Positions 18,236 through 27,186 of a stretch of 64,000 nt of DNA are shown here, in pieces (the first letter of the stretch is position 1; each line of letters begins with the position of its first letter). A model generated the notes under the pieces. It was not told where the DNA came from. It did not search any database and saw only the letters and a program-made list of their open reading frames with translations. A program made the translations under genes and the position numbers. Source of the stretch: Bowdeniella nasicola (GTDB lineage: Bacteria; Actinomycetota; Actinomycetes; Actinomycetales; Actinomycetaceae); the NCBI RefSeq assembly GCF_900107735.1, contig NZ_FNQV01000001.1, forward strand, positions 62,001 to 126,000, read 5' to 3'.

Positions 18236-18976
18236 ATGATTACTTTTGTGGCGCAGGCCGGTTCGACGAATACCGACGTGGCGGCGCTGTTGCAGGCCGG
18301 GGAGCGGGCGCTGCCCTTTGCCCTTGCCACCTTCGACCAGCGGGCGGGCCGCGGGCGCGCCGGCGCCCCCTGGGTAAGTGCGCCCGGGCGCGGGCTCGCG
18401 ATGTCGATCGCGCTGGCGGCGCCCCAGGTGCAGCCGAGCGTCGTGCATCCCGTGGGCCTTGCGGTGCGCGATGCGCTGCGCGCCCGCACGGGCGCACCCG
18501 TGGGCTTGGCGTGGCCCAACGACATCGTCATCGCCGCCGAGCAGGAGGTCGAAGGCTGGGGGCGATGGCGTAAAATCGCCGGGATCCTGTGCGAGTGGCA
18601 CGCCGGGGCGATCATCGCCGGCATCGGCGTGAACCTCGCCTATCCGCCCGAGCAACAGCCCTCGCCGTGGGCGACGTCGCTGTACCCGCCGGACGCCGAC
18701 GCCGAGCTCCTGGGGCGCGAGCTCGCGAGCGATATCGCGGACCGCGCCGTCGCCGCCGTCGAGACCTGGCGCGCGCACGATGGCGACCTTACCTATCTGC
18801 TCGAAGACATCGACGCCGCGAGCGCCTGGCGCGGGCAGCAGGTGCGCGCCAGGCAGGGGGAGACCGAGCTCGCGGGCGTCTTCCTTGGCGTCGAGCCCGA
18901 TGGTGCGGCGCGGATCGGCACGCCGAGCGGCATCGAGCGCTGGATCTCGGGCGAGGTGCGGCACGTGCGCGTGTGA
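18236..18976 (+). CDS. birA: Biotin--[acetyl-CoA-carboxylase] ligase
   Basis: A 246-residue ligase that attaches biotin to the AccA3 carrier lysine via biotinyl-AMP. Seen: the biotin/AMP loop GRGRAGAPW near residue 38, the WPNDI motif and catalytic lysine in RKIAGILCEW, and a small SH3-like C-terminal domain. It has no N-terminal DNA-binding domain, so it is a pure enzyme and not a repressor. Its position divergent from accD fits its substrate. Confidence 0.93.
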   Translation: MITFVAQAGSTNTDVAALLQAGERALPFALATFDQRAGRGRAGAPWVSAPGRGLAMSIALAAPQVQPSVVHPVGLAVRDALRARTGAPVGLAWPNDIVIAAEQEVEGWGRWRKIAGILCEWHAGAIIAGIGVNLAYPPEQQPSPWATSLYPPDADAELLGRELASDIADRAVAAVETWRAHDGDLTYLLEDIDAASAWRGQQVRARQGETELAGVFLGVEPDGAARIGTPSGIERWISGEVRHVRV

Positions 18977-18983
18977 CGGCCAC

Positions 18984-18989
18984 TACACT
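18984..18989 (+). promoter_or_regulatory. Putative -10 box of leaderless adenylate cyclase
   Basis: TACACT followed by six bases and GTG at 18996; no Shine-Dalgarno is present. Confidence 0.5.
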
Positions 18990-18995
18990 GGTGAC

Positions 18996-20024
18996 GTGAC
19001 ATCAGAGAACCTGGACACCGTCGAATATCACGTCAACCGGCTGCTCGGCGGCGCACCGTCGCTCACCATCACCGAGGTGGCCGAGCGCGTCGGCGTCGAC
19101 GTGAGTTTCGTGCGCACCTTCTGGCGCGCCATGGGGTTCGCGACCGTCACGGAGGCCGACGTCGTCTTCACCGAGGCGGACGTGCAGGCCGTGCGCACCT
19201 GGCGCGAGCTGCTCGCGCGCGGGCGCGTGGACGAGCGCACCGCCGTCTCGCTGCTGCGCGCCGAATCGCACATCACCGATCGGCTCGTGCTGTGGCAGGT
19301 CGAGGCCCTCATCGACGACGTCGCGCGCCGGCTCAACCTCGATGACACCTCGGCCAGGCTCGTCGTCCTCGATCACATCAGCGACGATTTCGAGTTGCTT
19401 AGCGAACAGCTCGCCTACTCCTGGCGGCGCCAACTCGCCGCGCTCGCCACCCGCATCAACGCCGAGGTCGCCCAGCGCAGCGCCGACGATGACCTGTCCA
19501 AGCTGCCGCTGAAGCGCGCGCTCGGTTTCGTCGACATGGTGGAATACACCCGCCGCTCGCGCACGCTCGATGTCACGCAGCTGACCGAGCTCATCCAGGG
19601 ATTCGAATTCATCGCCCGCGACGTCATCACCTCCGAGGGCGGGCGGATCGTGAAGACCATCGGCGATGCGGTGCTCTATATCGCCGACGACCTCGACACC
19701 GGGGCGCGGATCGTCCTCAGCCTCATCGAGGCGCTGAAGGCCGATCCGCGCCTGCCCCCGGTGCGGGCCTCGCTTGTGCAGGGCCGCGTCGTCTCGCATT
19801 CGGGCGATATTTTCGGGCCCGTCGTCAACGTCGCCTCGCGGCTCGCCGATATCGCGCTGCCCGGTACGGTGCTCATGGATGAGACGACGGCGGCGCTGCT
19901 GCAGGCAAGCGAGACCGGCCACGAATACGACCTGTCGCCGCGGCCCGTGGTCGAGGTCCAGGGGCTGGGCGAAATTCGGCCCGTAGAACTGCGGAAAAAG
20001 CCCGAATACGAGTCGGACGATTAA
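18996..20024 (+). CDS. Class III adenylate cyclase with Rv1264-like N-terminal regulatory domain
   Basis: A 342-residue soluble cyclase. The catalytic domain (about 170-342) has both metal aspartates D180 (GFVDMVEYT) and D224 (KTIGDAVLY), the adenine-selecting pair K220 and D271, and transition-state residues N278 and R282 (NVASR). All are intact, so it should make cAMP from ATP. The N-terminal 165 residues are helical with a MerR-like stretch (LTITEVAERVGV, then FTEADVQAVRTW) and resemble the regulatory half of the pH-sensing M. tuberculosis enzyme Rv1264. I chose the GTG that follows the -10 box at exactly six bases. Confidence 0.88.
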   Translation: MTSENLDTVEYHVNRLLGGAPSLTITEVAERVGVDVSFVRTFWRAMGFATVTEADVVFTEADVQAVRTWRELLARGRVDERTAVSLLRAESHITDRLVLWQVEALIDDVARRLNLDDTSARLVVLDHISDDFELLSEQLAYSWRRQLAALATRINAEVAQRSADDDLSKLPLKRALGFVDMVEYTRRSRTLDVTQLTELIQGFEFIARDVITSEGGRIVKTIGDAVLYIADDLDTGARIVLSLIEALKADPRLPPVRASLVQGRVVSHSGDIFGPVVNVASRLADIALPGTVLMDETTAALLQASETGHEYDLSPRPVVEVQGLGEIRPVELRKKPEYESDD

Positions 20025-20041
20025 CGCGAGACGCGTCAGAC

Positions 20042-20072
20042 TTGACCAATTCTTGAACTTTGGCGTTACCAT
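20042..20072 (+). promoter_or_regulatory. Probable promoter of the second two-component operon
   Basis: TTGACC (20042-20047) and TACCAT (20067-20072), 19 bases apart; the -10 box is six bases from the GTG start at 20079, which lacks a Shine-Dalgarno. Confidence 0.5.
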
Positions 20073-20078
20073 GGTGAC

Positions 20079-20762
20079 GTGACTAACGTTCTGCTTGTTG
20101 AAGATGATCCGGCGATCGCCGAGCCGCTGGCTCGCGCCTTCGGCCGAGAGGGTTACGATGTGCGCCACCACGGCACCGGCCAGGGCGCCATCGACGATAT
20201 TGCTGACACGGATCTCGTCGTCCTGGATCTCGGGCTGCCGGACATGGACGGCCTGGACGTTGCGCGCTGGATCCGCAACCAGGGGCTCGCCACGCCGATC
20301 CTCGTGCTGACCGCCCGCGCCGATGAGGTCGACCTCGTCGTCGGGCTCGACGCCGGCGCTGATGACTACGTGACCAAGCCCTTCCGGCTGGCAGAACTGC
20401 TGGCGCGCGTGCGGGCGCTGCTGCGCCGCTCGCACGGCGATCTGACCGACGAGGACGAGCTGAGCGCGCAGGACGTGCGCGTCGACGTCGGGGCGCATCG
20501 CGCCTTCCAGGGCAAGCGCGAACTGCAGCTGACCGCCAAGGAATTCGAACTGCTGCGCGTGCTCGTGCGCGATGCGGGCGTCGTCGTCGAACGCGATGCG
20601 CTCATGCGAGAGGTCTGGGGCACCGACCCGTCGGGCTCGACCAAGACGCTCGATATGCACGTCTCGTGGCTGCGCCGCAAGCTCGGCGATGACGCGAACG
20701 ATCCCACGTACATTTCCACCGTGCGCGGGATGGGCTTTAGGTTCGAAACGGCCGCGGGCTAA
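20079..20762 (+). CDS. OmpR/PhoB-family response regulator
   Basis: A 227-residue regulator: receiver with D9-D10, phosphoacceptor D50 (VVLDLGLPDMDG) and K100 (DDYVTKPFRL), then a winged helix with LTAKEFELLRVL and a STVRGMGFRFE end. The kinase gene starts after three bases, so the two form an operon. The target genes are unknown. Confidence 0.92.
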   Translation: MTNVLLVEDDPAIAEPLARAFGREGYDVRHHGTGQGAIDDIADTDLVVLDLGLPDMDGLDVARWIRNQGLATPILVLTARADEVDLVVGLDAGADDYVTKPFRLAELLARVRALLRRSHGDLTDEDELSAQDVRVDVGAHRAFQGKRELQLTAKEFELLRVLVRDAGVVVERDALMREVWGTDPSGSTKTLDMHVSWLRRKLGDDANDPTYISTVRGMGFRFETAAG

Positions 20763-20765
20763 GGC

Positions 20766-22085
20766 ATGCAACGCCGCGCGGTCATCATGACCGTGCTGGC
20801 AGTGCTGGTAGCCGTCACGCTGATCGGACTGCCGCTTGCCATCATCGGTCCGCTAGCCGTCTACAACTCCGAGCAGTCGGCGCTGGAGTTGCGGGCGGCT
20901 TCGCTCATGCGCACCGTCGAACGCCGGATCGCGCATTCGGAGGACATTACCGACGGCCTGCTGCACCCGTGGGTGGGGCGCGAGGGGCAAAACCCGGCCT
21001 ATATCGAGCTGCGGCTCGACGATGGGCGCGTGCTCGCGGCCGGGGACCCGATCGCCGGCAATGTGCTGCGCGCGACGCAGTCCTCGCCCTCGGGCGTCGA
21101 CCTGCTCATGGAGGTCTCCACCGGGCGCGTCATCCTGCACTCGCTCTACGTCGAAGGCTTCATCCTGTTCGGGACCTCGATCGCCTTCCTCATTGCCGTC
21201 ATGGTGGCGCGGCGGCAAGCCCGCAAGATCGCGGCGCCGCTCATCTACCTGGCGGCGAGCGCCGAACAGCTCGGCAGCGGCCAGGCGCGCCCGCGGCTGC
21301 GGCCGAGCGGCATTGAGGAGATCGACCTCATTCAGGCCGAGCTCGTGCGCACCGCCGAGCGGATGGCCGGCCGGCTCGCGGCCGAGCGCCAATTCGCGGC
21401 CGACGCCTCCCACCAGCTGCGCACCCCGCTGACGGCGCTGTCGATGCGGCTGGAAGAAATCGAACTGCTCGCTACCGACGATGAGGTGCGCGAGGAGGCG
21501 GGCGTGTGCCTGGAACAGGTCGAACGCCTGACCGGCGTCGTCGAAGAACTGCTGAAGACCTCGCGCTCCTCTTCGGGCGGGACGACGGAGGCGATCTCGC
21601 TCGCGGACGTCTTCGACCAACAGCGCGATGAATGGGAGCGGCCCTTTGCCAAGGCCGGCCGCGAGCTCGTCTTTACGCACGGCACCGATCGGCTGGCGCT
21701 CGCGACCCCCGGTTCGGTCGCCCAGGTGCTAGCAACCCTGCTGGAAAACTCGCTCAAGTACGGCGGTGGCACGACGACGGTGAGCTCGCGCGCGGCCTCG
21801 GGCAAGGGCGTCTTTATCGATGTGGCCGATGAGGGCGAAGGGGTCAGCGACGAGCTCGCGCCCGATATTTTCTCCAAGCACGTGTCGGGCAAGGGCGGCA
21901 CCGGTCTCGGGCTCGCGCTCGCTAAGGACCTGGCGTCATCGGATGGCGGGCGCCTCGAGCTTTCGCAGCGTCGGCCGCCCATTTTCACGCTGTTTCTTAA
22001 CGGCGTACCGGCCTCGCTCAATCCTGATGCGGTACTGCCGCAGGGCTCGTTTGTTTCGGTGGGGCGTCGTCGGCGTCGCCGGTAA
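20766..22085 (+). CDS. Two-component sensor histidine kinase
   Basis: A 439-residue kinase with two transmembrane helices (about 8-32 and 129-148) around a 95-residue extracytoplasmic sensor, a linker/HAMP-like region, HisKA with H216 in ADASHQLRTPL, and HATPase motifs NSLKYGGG and GGTGLGLALAK. The C-terminus runs on into an Arg-rich tail (VGRRRRRR) encoded by the 68 bases that overlap the convergent GtrA gene; that tail is unlikely to be functional. It is the partner of the regulator just upstream. Confidence 0.9.
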   Translation: MQRRAVIMTVLAVLVAVTLIGLPLAIIGPLAVYNSEQSALELRAASLMRTVERRIAHSEDITDGLLHPWVGREGQNPAYIELRLDDGRVLAAGDPIAGNVLRATQSSPSGVDLLMEVSTGRVILHSLYVEGFILFGTSIAFLIAVMVARRQARKIAAPLIYLAASAEQLGSGQARPRLRPSGIEEIDLIQAELVRTAERMAGRLAAERQFAADASHQLRTPLTALSMRLEEIELLATDDEVREEAGVCLEQVERLTGVVEELLKTSRSSSGGTTEAISLADVFDQQRDEWERPFAKAGRELVFTHGTDRLALATPGSVAQVLATLLENSLKYGGGTTTVSSRAASGKGVFIDVADEGEGVSDELAPDIFSKHVSGKGGTGLGLALAKDLASSDGGRLELSQRRPPIFTLFLNGVPASLNPDAVLPQGSFVSVGRRRRRR

Positions 22086-22533
22086 AAACCACGTAGCGGT
22101 AGCACACGTAGCGAAAAATCGTGCCAAGGCCCACGCCGATGATGTTGCCAGCGATGTTGTCGGCGAGCTGCGAGGTGTAGCCAAGGACGTAGCGGGAGGT
22201 CCACAGTGTCGCGGCGGCGACGAGGATGCCGCCCGCGTTGACGAGCAGGAACATGACGAGTTCGCGCCCGGGCGTGGAGCGTTTGGCGTCGGCGAAGGTC
22301 CAGTATCGGTTGCCGACCCACGCGAAGAGGGTGGCGACGCAGGCGGACAGGATTTTAGCGGTGACGGGGTGCGGGCCAAGGACTTCGCCGGGGCCGTAGA
22401 CGAGGAGGTTAAAGCCGCCCGCGTCGATAATGTAGGCGAGACCGCCGACAGCGCCGAATTTTGCGAGTTCCACGAACCACTGACGCAAGGTCTGTCGCCG
22501 GCGCGGCCGGGCGGGGGTGGTGGAAGTCGGCAC
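22018..22533 (-). CDS. GtrA-family membrane protein
   Basis: A 171-residue protein with four transmembrane helices and the GtrA hallmarks WVGNRYWTF and FRYVCYRYVVF. GtrA proteins are thought to flip or assist flipping of polyprenyl-phosphate sugars. It lies opposite purK, as the GtrA-like Rv3277 does in M. tuberculosis. Its 3' end overlaps the kinase gene tail-to-tail by 68 bases. Confidence 0.88.
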   Translation of the reverse strand: MPTSTTPARPRRRQTLRQWFVELAKFGAVGGLAYIIDAGGFNLLVYGPGEVLGPHPVTAKILSACVATLFAWVGNRYWTFADAKRSTPGRELVMFLLVNAGGILVAAATLWTSRYVLGYTSQLADNIAGNIIGVGLGTIFRYVCYRYVVFTGDADDAPPKQTSPAAVPHQD

Positions 22534-22564
22534 GAAGGCAGCCTAGCGCGGTATCTTACAAAGC

Positions 22565-23713
22565 GTGAAGTCCAATGTCGTCGCCGTGATCGGGGGCGGG
22601 CAACTCGCCCGCATGATGCAGCAGGCCGCCGGCCCGCTCGATGTGCGCCTGCGGGCGCTCGTCGAGGCCGCCGATGGCGCCACCGCGCAGGTGGTTCCGG
22701 AGTCCTTTGTCGGTGATCCGAGCGATGAGGAGGCCGTGCGCGCGCTGCTTGCGGCCGATGGGGCATCGCGCCTCGCGCTGACGTTCGAGCACGAGCATCA
22801 AGACACCGACTTGCTGCAGCGCCTTGCCGCCGAGGGGGTTTCCGTCCAGCCACCCCCGGACGCGCTGCTGTACGCGCGCGACAAGCTGAAGATGCGCGAG
22901 CGCCTCAGCGCGCTCGGCGCGCCCGTTCCGGACTGGGCGATCATCAGCTCGGCAAGCGATCTTGATGAGTTCCTCGCGGGCCACGACGGCGAAGCGATCG
23001 TGAAGACCGCACGCGGCGGATATGACGGCAAGGGCGTGCGCCTCGTGACCGACGTGGAGGACATCGCCGATTGGCTCGCGGGCGATATCGAGCTCATTGC
23101 CGAGGAGAAGGTCCCCTTCGATATGGAGGTCGCGGCCCTGCTCGCGCGCCGGCCATCGGGCGAGATGCGGCACTGGGAGCTGACGCAAACGATCCAGGAA
23201 GACGGCGTGTGCGCCGTCGCGATCGCGCCCGCGCCCGAGGTGAGTGGCGAACTACGAGCCGAAGCACGCCGCATCGCCGAACTCATCGCCGAGGGGCTCG
23301 GCGTCACGGGTGTGCTCGCCGTCGAAATGTTCGTCACGGGCTCGCGCCTGCTCGTCAACGAGCTCGCCATGCGCCCGCACAATTCCGGCCACTGGACGAT
23401 CGAGGGTGCGACGACGAGCCAGTTCGAACAGCACCTGCGCGCAGTGCTCGATTTGCCGCTCGGCGCCACCGGCATGCGCGCCCCGCACGCCGTCATGACC
23501 AACGTGCTCGGCTCGGAGCTTTCCGACCCGGCCGAGGCCTACCCCGAGGTCATGGCGCACCTGAGCGAGGTCAAGGTGCACCTGTACGGCAAGGGCGTGC
23601 GGCCCGGGCGCAAGCTTGGGCACGTCAGCGCCATCGGCGATGATCTTGCCGTCCTGACCGAGCGCACCGCAGCTGCCGCCGCCTTGCTGCGCGGCGAAAG
23701 GAGAGACAAATGA
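22565..23713 (+). CDS. purK: 5-(carboxyamino)imidazole ribonucleotide synthase PurK
   Basis: A 382-residue ATP-grasp enzyme. It opens with the Rossmann-like [13 protein letters not shown], has [12 protein letters not shown] in the ATP-grasp and [17 protein letters not shown] in the active site. It makes N5-CAIR from AIR, ATP and bicarbonate in purine synthesis. The GTG start has no Shine-Dalgarno and follows TATCTT by seven bases. It overlaps purE by ATGA. Confidence 0.95.
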   Translation: MKSNVVAVIGGGQLARMMQQAAGPLDVRLRALVEAADGATAQVVPESFVGDPSDEEAVRALLAADGASRLALTFEHEHQDTDLLQRLAAEGVSVQPPPDALLYARDKLKMRERLSALGAPVPDWAIISSASDLDEFLAGHDGEAIVKTARGGYDGKGVRLVTDVEDIADWLAGDIELIAEEKVPFDMEVAALLARRPSGEMRHWELTQTIQEDGVCAVAIAPAPEVSGELRAEARRIAELIAEGLGVTGVLAVEMFVTGSRLLVNELAMRPHNSGHWTIEGATTSQFEQHLRAVLDLPLGATGMRAPHAVMTNVLGSELSDPAEAYPEVMAHLSEVKVHLYGKGVRPGRKLGHVSAIGDDLAVLTERTAAAAALLRGERRDK

Positions 23714-24216
23714 GCGTTGGCATCATCATGGGGTCCGACTCGGATTGGCCGACGATGAAGGACGCCGCCGACGTCCTGGCAGACTTCGGCATCGAGTATG
23801 AGGCGCGCGTCGTCTCGGCGCACCGCATGCCCGAGGACATGATCGCCTATGGCAAGCAGGCCGCCGAGCGTGGCCTGAAGGTCATCATCGCGGGCGCCGG
23901 GGGAGCGGCCCACCTGCCGGGCATGATCGCCTCCGTCACGACACTGCCGGTCATCGGAGTGCCGGTGCCGCTGAAATACCTGGACGGGATGGACTCCTTG
24001 CTGTCTATCGTCCAGATGCCGGGCGGCGTGCCCGTTGCCACCGTCTCGATCGGCGGCGCGAAGAACGCGGGCCTGCTCGCCGCGCGCATCATCGGTGCCT
24101 TCGACGAGACCGTCGCTCGCGCGATGGCCGACTACCAGGTCGGACTGCGGGAAGTAGCGATCGAGAAGGGCCGCAAACTCGACGAACACCATCAATCAAA
24201 AACGCACAATTACTAA
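23710..24216 (+). CDS. purE: N5-carboxyaminoimidazole ribonucleotide mutase PurE
   Basis: A 168-residue class I PurE. It has the opening [20 protein letters not shown] with the catalytic His, and [12 protein letters not shown]. It converts N5-CAIR to CAIR, the step after PurK, and is translationally coupled to it. Confidence 0.96.
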   Translation: MSVGIIMGSDSDWPTMKDAADVLADFGIEYEARVVSAHRMPEDMIAYGKQAAERGLKVIIAGAGGAAHLPGMIASVTTLPVIGVPVPLKYLDGMDSLLSIVQMPGGVPVATVSIGGAKNAGLLAARIIGAFDETVARAMADYQVGLREVAIEKGRKLDEHHQSKTHNY

Positions 24217-24236
24217 CAAATAAGCCGCGGGTGCGC

Positions 24237-24242
24237 TACGCT
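24237..24242 (+). promoter_or_regulatory. Putative -10 box of leaderless galE
   Basis: TACGCT, six bases (GAAGCT), then ATG at 24249. It argues for that start rather than the GTG 18 bases upstream, which lies in the box itself. Confidence 0.5.
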
Positions 24243-24248
24243 GAAGCT

Positions 24249-25220
24249 ATGACAGTTCTCGTAGCAGGAGGCGCCGGCTACATCGGCGCGCACGTCGTCG
24301 ATCTTCTTCTCAAGCGCGGTGAAAAGGTCGTCATCGTCGATGACTTTTCCACCTCCACCCGCGATCGGGTGGCCGACCTCGACTACGTCGAGATGGACCT
24401 GGCCGTAGGCGACGCGGAAGACCGCCTCGTGGGCATCATGACCGAGCGCGGCGTCGATTCCGTCATCCACTTTGCCGCCCGCAAGCAGGTCGGCGAATCC
24501 GTGGAAAAGCCCGCGTGGTACTACCAGCAAAACGTCGGCGGCCTCGCCAACATGCTCGCCGCGATGGAACGCGCGAAGGTCGACGTCATGATCTTTTCCT
24601 CCTCCGCGGCCGTCTACGGCATGCCCGAAGCCGAGATGGTCTCTGAGGACGTCACGTGCCGCCCGATCAACCCCTATGGCGAAACCAAGCTCATCGGCGA
24701 ATGGATGATGGCCGACTGCGAGCGCGCCTGGGGCCTGAAGTGGGCGGGGCTGCGCTACTTCAACGTCGCGGGTGCCGGCAGCGAAAAGCTCGGCGACCCG
24801 GCGGTCTTGAACCTCATCCCGATGGTCTTCGAGCGGCTCGAGGCCGGCAAGACCCCGCTGATCTTCGGCGACGACTACCCGACGGAGGACGGTACCTGCA
24901 TCCGCGACTACATCCACGTCGTGGACCTCGCCGATGCCCACATCACCGCGCTCGATGCCCTGCGCAGCGAGACCCCGCCCGCTGAGCACGTCTTCAACGT
25001 CGGTACCGGCGAAGGCTCCTCGGTCGCCGAGGTCATTGAGATGGTCGGCGAGGTCACCGGACTGGACGCCACCCCCGAGATCAAGCCGCGCCGCGCCGGC
25101 GATCCGCCCAAGCTCATCGCCAAGGCCGACCGCATTCGCGAGCACCTCGGCTGGGCCGCAACCCACGATCTGAAGGACATGGTGGACTCGGCCTGGCAGG
25201 CATGGCGCGCCCAGCACTGA
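24249..25220 (+). CDS. galE: UDP-glucose 4-epimerase
   Basis: A 323-residue extended SDR with NAD-binding GGAGYIGAH at residue 7 and the YGETK active-site motif. It interconverts UDP-glucose and UDP-galactose, so it feeds the UDP-galactopyranose mutase (glf) encoded 32 kb away with precursor for galactofuranose glycans. The ATG matches the usual family start. Confidence 0.93.
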   Translation: MTVLVAGGAGYIGAHVVDLLLKRGEKVVIVDDFSTSTRDRVADLDYVEMDLAVGDAEDRLVGIMTERGVDSVIHFAARKQVGESVEKPAWYYQQNVGGLANMLAAMERAKVDVMIFSSSAAVYGMPEAEMVSEDVTCRPINPYGETKLIGEWMMADCERAWGLKWAGLRYFNVAGAGSEKLGDPAVLNLIPMVFERLEAGKTPLIFGDDYPTEDGTCIRDYIHVVDLADAHITALDALRSETPPAEHVFNVGTGEGSSVAEVIEMVGEVTGLDATPEIKPRRAGDPPKLIAKADRIREHLGWAATHDLKDMVDSAWQAWRAQH

Positions 25221-25226
25221 CATAAT
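25221..25226 (+). promoter_or_regulatory. Putative -10 box of leaderless mycothione reductase gene
   Basis: CATAAT overlapping the galE stop region, then six bases and the GTG at 25233. No Shine-Dalgarno is present. Confidence 0.45.
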
Positions 25227-25232
25227 CGGGGC

Positions 25233-26591
25233 GTGAAAAACTTCGATCTCGCCATCATCGGCACCGGCTCCGGAAACGCCCTCCCGCCCGAATTCGACGA
25301 TCTCGAAATCGCGCTGATCGAAGAAGGCCGCTTCGGTGGCACCTGCCTGAACGTCGGGTGCATCCCGACGAAGATGTTCGTCTACCCGGCCGACGTCATC
25401 GCGAACGCGAAAGACGCCGCACGCCTCGGCGTGAGCCTGTCCTACGAAGGAATCGATCTGCCCGCGCTACAGGATCGCACCTTCACCCGGCGCATCGATG
25501 TGATCGCCGACGACGGAGAGCGCTTCCGCCGCGAGGACTGCCCGAACATCACCGTCTATGACTCCCACGCGCGTTTCGTCGCGCCCAAGACGATCGAGGT
25601 CGGCGGTGAACGCATCACCGCCGATCAGATCATCATCGCCGCCGGCTCCCGCCCGGCGATCCCGGACCTCGTCGCCGAGTCGGGCGTGCGCTACCACACC
25701 AACGACACGATCATGCGGATCGATAAGGTTCCCGAACGTCTGCTGATCCTCGGCTCGGGCTACATCGCCTGCGAATTCGCGCACGTGTTTTCCTCCTTCG
25801 GTTCGGAGGTTTCGATCATTGGGCGCAGCGACGTCCTCATCAAACACCAGGACGCCGACGTCGCCCGCCGCTTCACGCGTACCGTGCGCGAGCACTGGGA
25901 CGTCCGCCTCGGCCAGCCCGTGACCGCCATCGAGTCCGAGGGCGATCTCATCACGATCACCTTCGCCGACGGCACCTCCGTCACCGGCGACATGCTGCTC
26001 GTTGCCACCGGTCGCGTCCCGAACGGCGACCGCATGAACCTCGCCGCCGCCGGTATCCAGACCCACGACGATGGCCGCATCAAGGTCGACGAGCATGGCC
26101 GCACGAGCGCGCAACACGTGTGGGCCCTTGGCGATGTCTCGAGCCCCTACCAGCTCAAACACGTCGCCAACCATGAGGCGAAGGTCGTTTTCCACAATGT
26201 CCTGAATCCTGCCTCGCTGCGCTCCTTCCGTCACGACGCCGTGCCCGCGGCAATCTTTACCCACCCCCAGGTCGCGACGGTGGGACTCACCGAGCAGCAG
26301 GCACTCGATCGCGGCTACGAGATCGCCGTCAACGTTCAAGATTTCGGGGGCACCGCCTACGGTTGGGCGCTCGAAGACAATATCGGCATCTGCAAGATCA
26401 TCGCCGACAAGAAAACCGGCCTGATCCTCGGCGCGCACATCCTCGGACACGAAGCCGCCATGCTCATCCAGGGCCTCATTCAAGCGATGGCCTTCGGCAC
26501 CACGGCGCGCGACATGGCCGAAGGCCAGCTGTGGATCCATCCGGCTTTGAATGAGGTCGTCGAAAACTGCCTCCTCGGCCTCGAGCTATAG
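25233..26591 (+). CDS. mtr: Mycothione reductase
   Basis: A 452-residue FAD/NADPH disulfide reductase. It opens DLAIIGTGSGNALPP, with redox cysteines in GGTCLNVGCIPTKM, the NADPH-binding GSGYIACEFA, and the C-terminal catalytic His-Glu in WIHPALNEVVEN. The IIGTGSGN opening and the IHPALNE segment are those of Mtr, which reduces mycothiol disulfide, and not lipoamide dehydrogenase. It implies a mycothiol-based redox buffer. Confidence 0.92.
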   Translation: MKNFDLAIIGTGSGNALPPEFDDLEIALIEEGRFGGTCLNVGCIPTKMFVYPADVIANAKDAARLGVSLSYEGIDLPALQDRTFTRRIDVIADDGERFRREDCPNITVYDSHARFVAPKTIEVGGERITADQIIIAAGSRPAIPDLVAESGVRYHTNDTIMRIDKVPERLLILGSGYIACEFAHVFSSFGSEVSIIGRSDVLIKHQDADVARRFTRTVREHWDVRLGQPVTAIESEGDLITITFADGTSVTGDMLLVATGRVPNGDRMNLAAAGIQTHDDGRIKVDEHGRTSAQHVWALGDVSSPYQLKHVANHEAKVVFHNVLNPASLRSFRHDAVPAAIFTHPQVATVGLTEQQALDRGYEIAVNVQDFGGTAYGWALEDNIGICKIIADKKTGLILGAHILGHEAAMLIQGLIQAMAFGTTARDMAEGQLWIHPALNEVVENCLLGLEL

Positions 26592-26678
26592 CGATTCGGT
26601 AAGGATCATCAGCTCCTACCACATCCCCTGTCCCTACCCCGATCGGCGATCTTAGTACCAGGGGGAAGGAACGCCATC

Positions 26679-26732
26679 ATGAGAGTTATCTGGCGAGGCC
26701 TTGCGGGCCTTACCATTGGCCAACCGGATTAA
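26679..26732 (+). CDS. Possible 17-codon leader peptide with strong Shine-Dalgarno
   Basis: ATG preceded by GGGGGAAGGA encodes MRVIWRGLAGLTIGQPD. It lies in the 187-base gap between mtr and the next gene, which otherwise holds nothing I recognise. Translation is only suggested by the ribosome-binding site. Confidence 0.25.
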   Translation: MRVIWRGLAGLTIGQPD

Positions 26733-26778
26733 TTCGTCGCACGACGCCAGGGGGGAATCATGACGACGTCACGACGCC

Positions 26779-27132
26779 GTGAGCTCGATCGTCGAGAACG
26801 TCGTCGGCGAGCGGGAAGACGTCTACGCGGAACTGAAAACAGCCGTCGGAGCGGACTTCGACGACCTCGTGCGAGTCGTGATCAGCAACCACTCGATGGA
26901 TGACCTCCTTTCTGCAATCAGCCAGCTCACGCCTGAGGATGATCCCCAGATCACCGGCGTCGGACCCGACATCATCAACGACGGTCTCGTGGTGCGAGTC
27001 CTGCCAGATGAGGGCGGCAAGGTCGAAAGAGCCATCCTCGCTCGCGACGAGAGCGCCCTGCGCGAACTCGTACCCGCGGTGGGCCCAATCCTCGAGCAGG
27101 CCGCTACCCAGCAGCTGAATGTGCGCTTCTAG
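26779..27132 (+). CDS. Hypothetical acidic protein
   Basis: A 117-residue soluble, acidic protein with no motif I recognise; it has a helical first half and a possible small beta element (GLVVRVLPDEGGKVERAIL). The in-frame start is a GTG with no ribosome-binding site at the right distance. A strong GGGGGGAA site instead serves an ATG 19 bases upstream in another frame, and an in-frame TGA stops any longer version. Either translation starts inefficiently at GTG or an early frameshift exists. The C-terminal frame looks genuinely coding. A hairpin follows. Confidence 0.6.
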   Translation: MSSIVENVVGEREDVYAELKTAVGADFDDLVRVVISNHSMDDLLSAISQLTPEDDPQITGVGPDIINDGLVVRVLPDEGGKVERAILARDESALRELVPAVGPILEQAATQQLNVRF

Positions 27133-27138
27133 CTAGGC

Positions 27139-27160
27139 GGCGGGGAAAGCCCCGCCATTT
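27139..27160 (+). terminator. Hairpin between convergent genes
   Basis: GGCGGGG-AAAG-CCCCGCC followed by ATTT. The 7-bp GC stem with a short T-run could terminate the hypothetical gene and, read in reverse, ldh. Confidence 0.6.
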
Positions 27161-27186
27161 GACAGCTGAGCCGCGAGGCTTACTTC

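Noticed and set aside
19002-20771. 589-codon minus-strand frame opposite cyclase and response regulator
   Set aside because: Antisense artefact; all catalytic motifs are on the plus strand.
26760-26903. 47-codon Arg-rich ORF with strong ribosome-binding site
   Set aside because: Typical out-of-frame GC artefact overlapping a better coding frame; reported as a translation puzzle, not as a gene.
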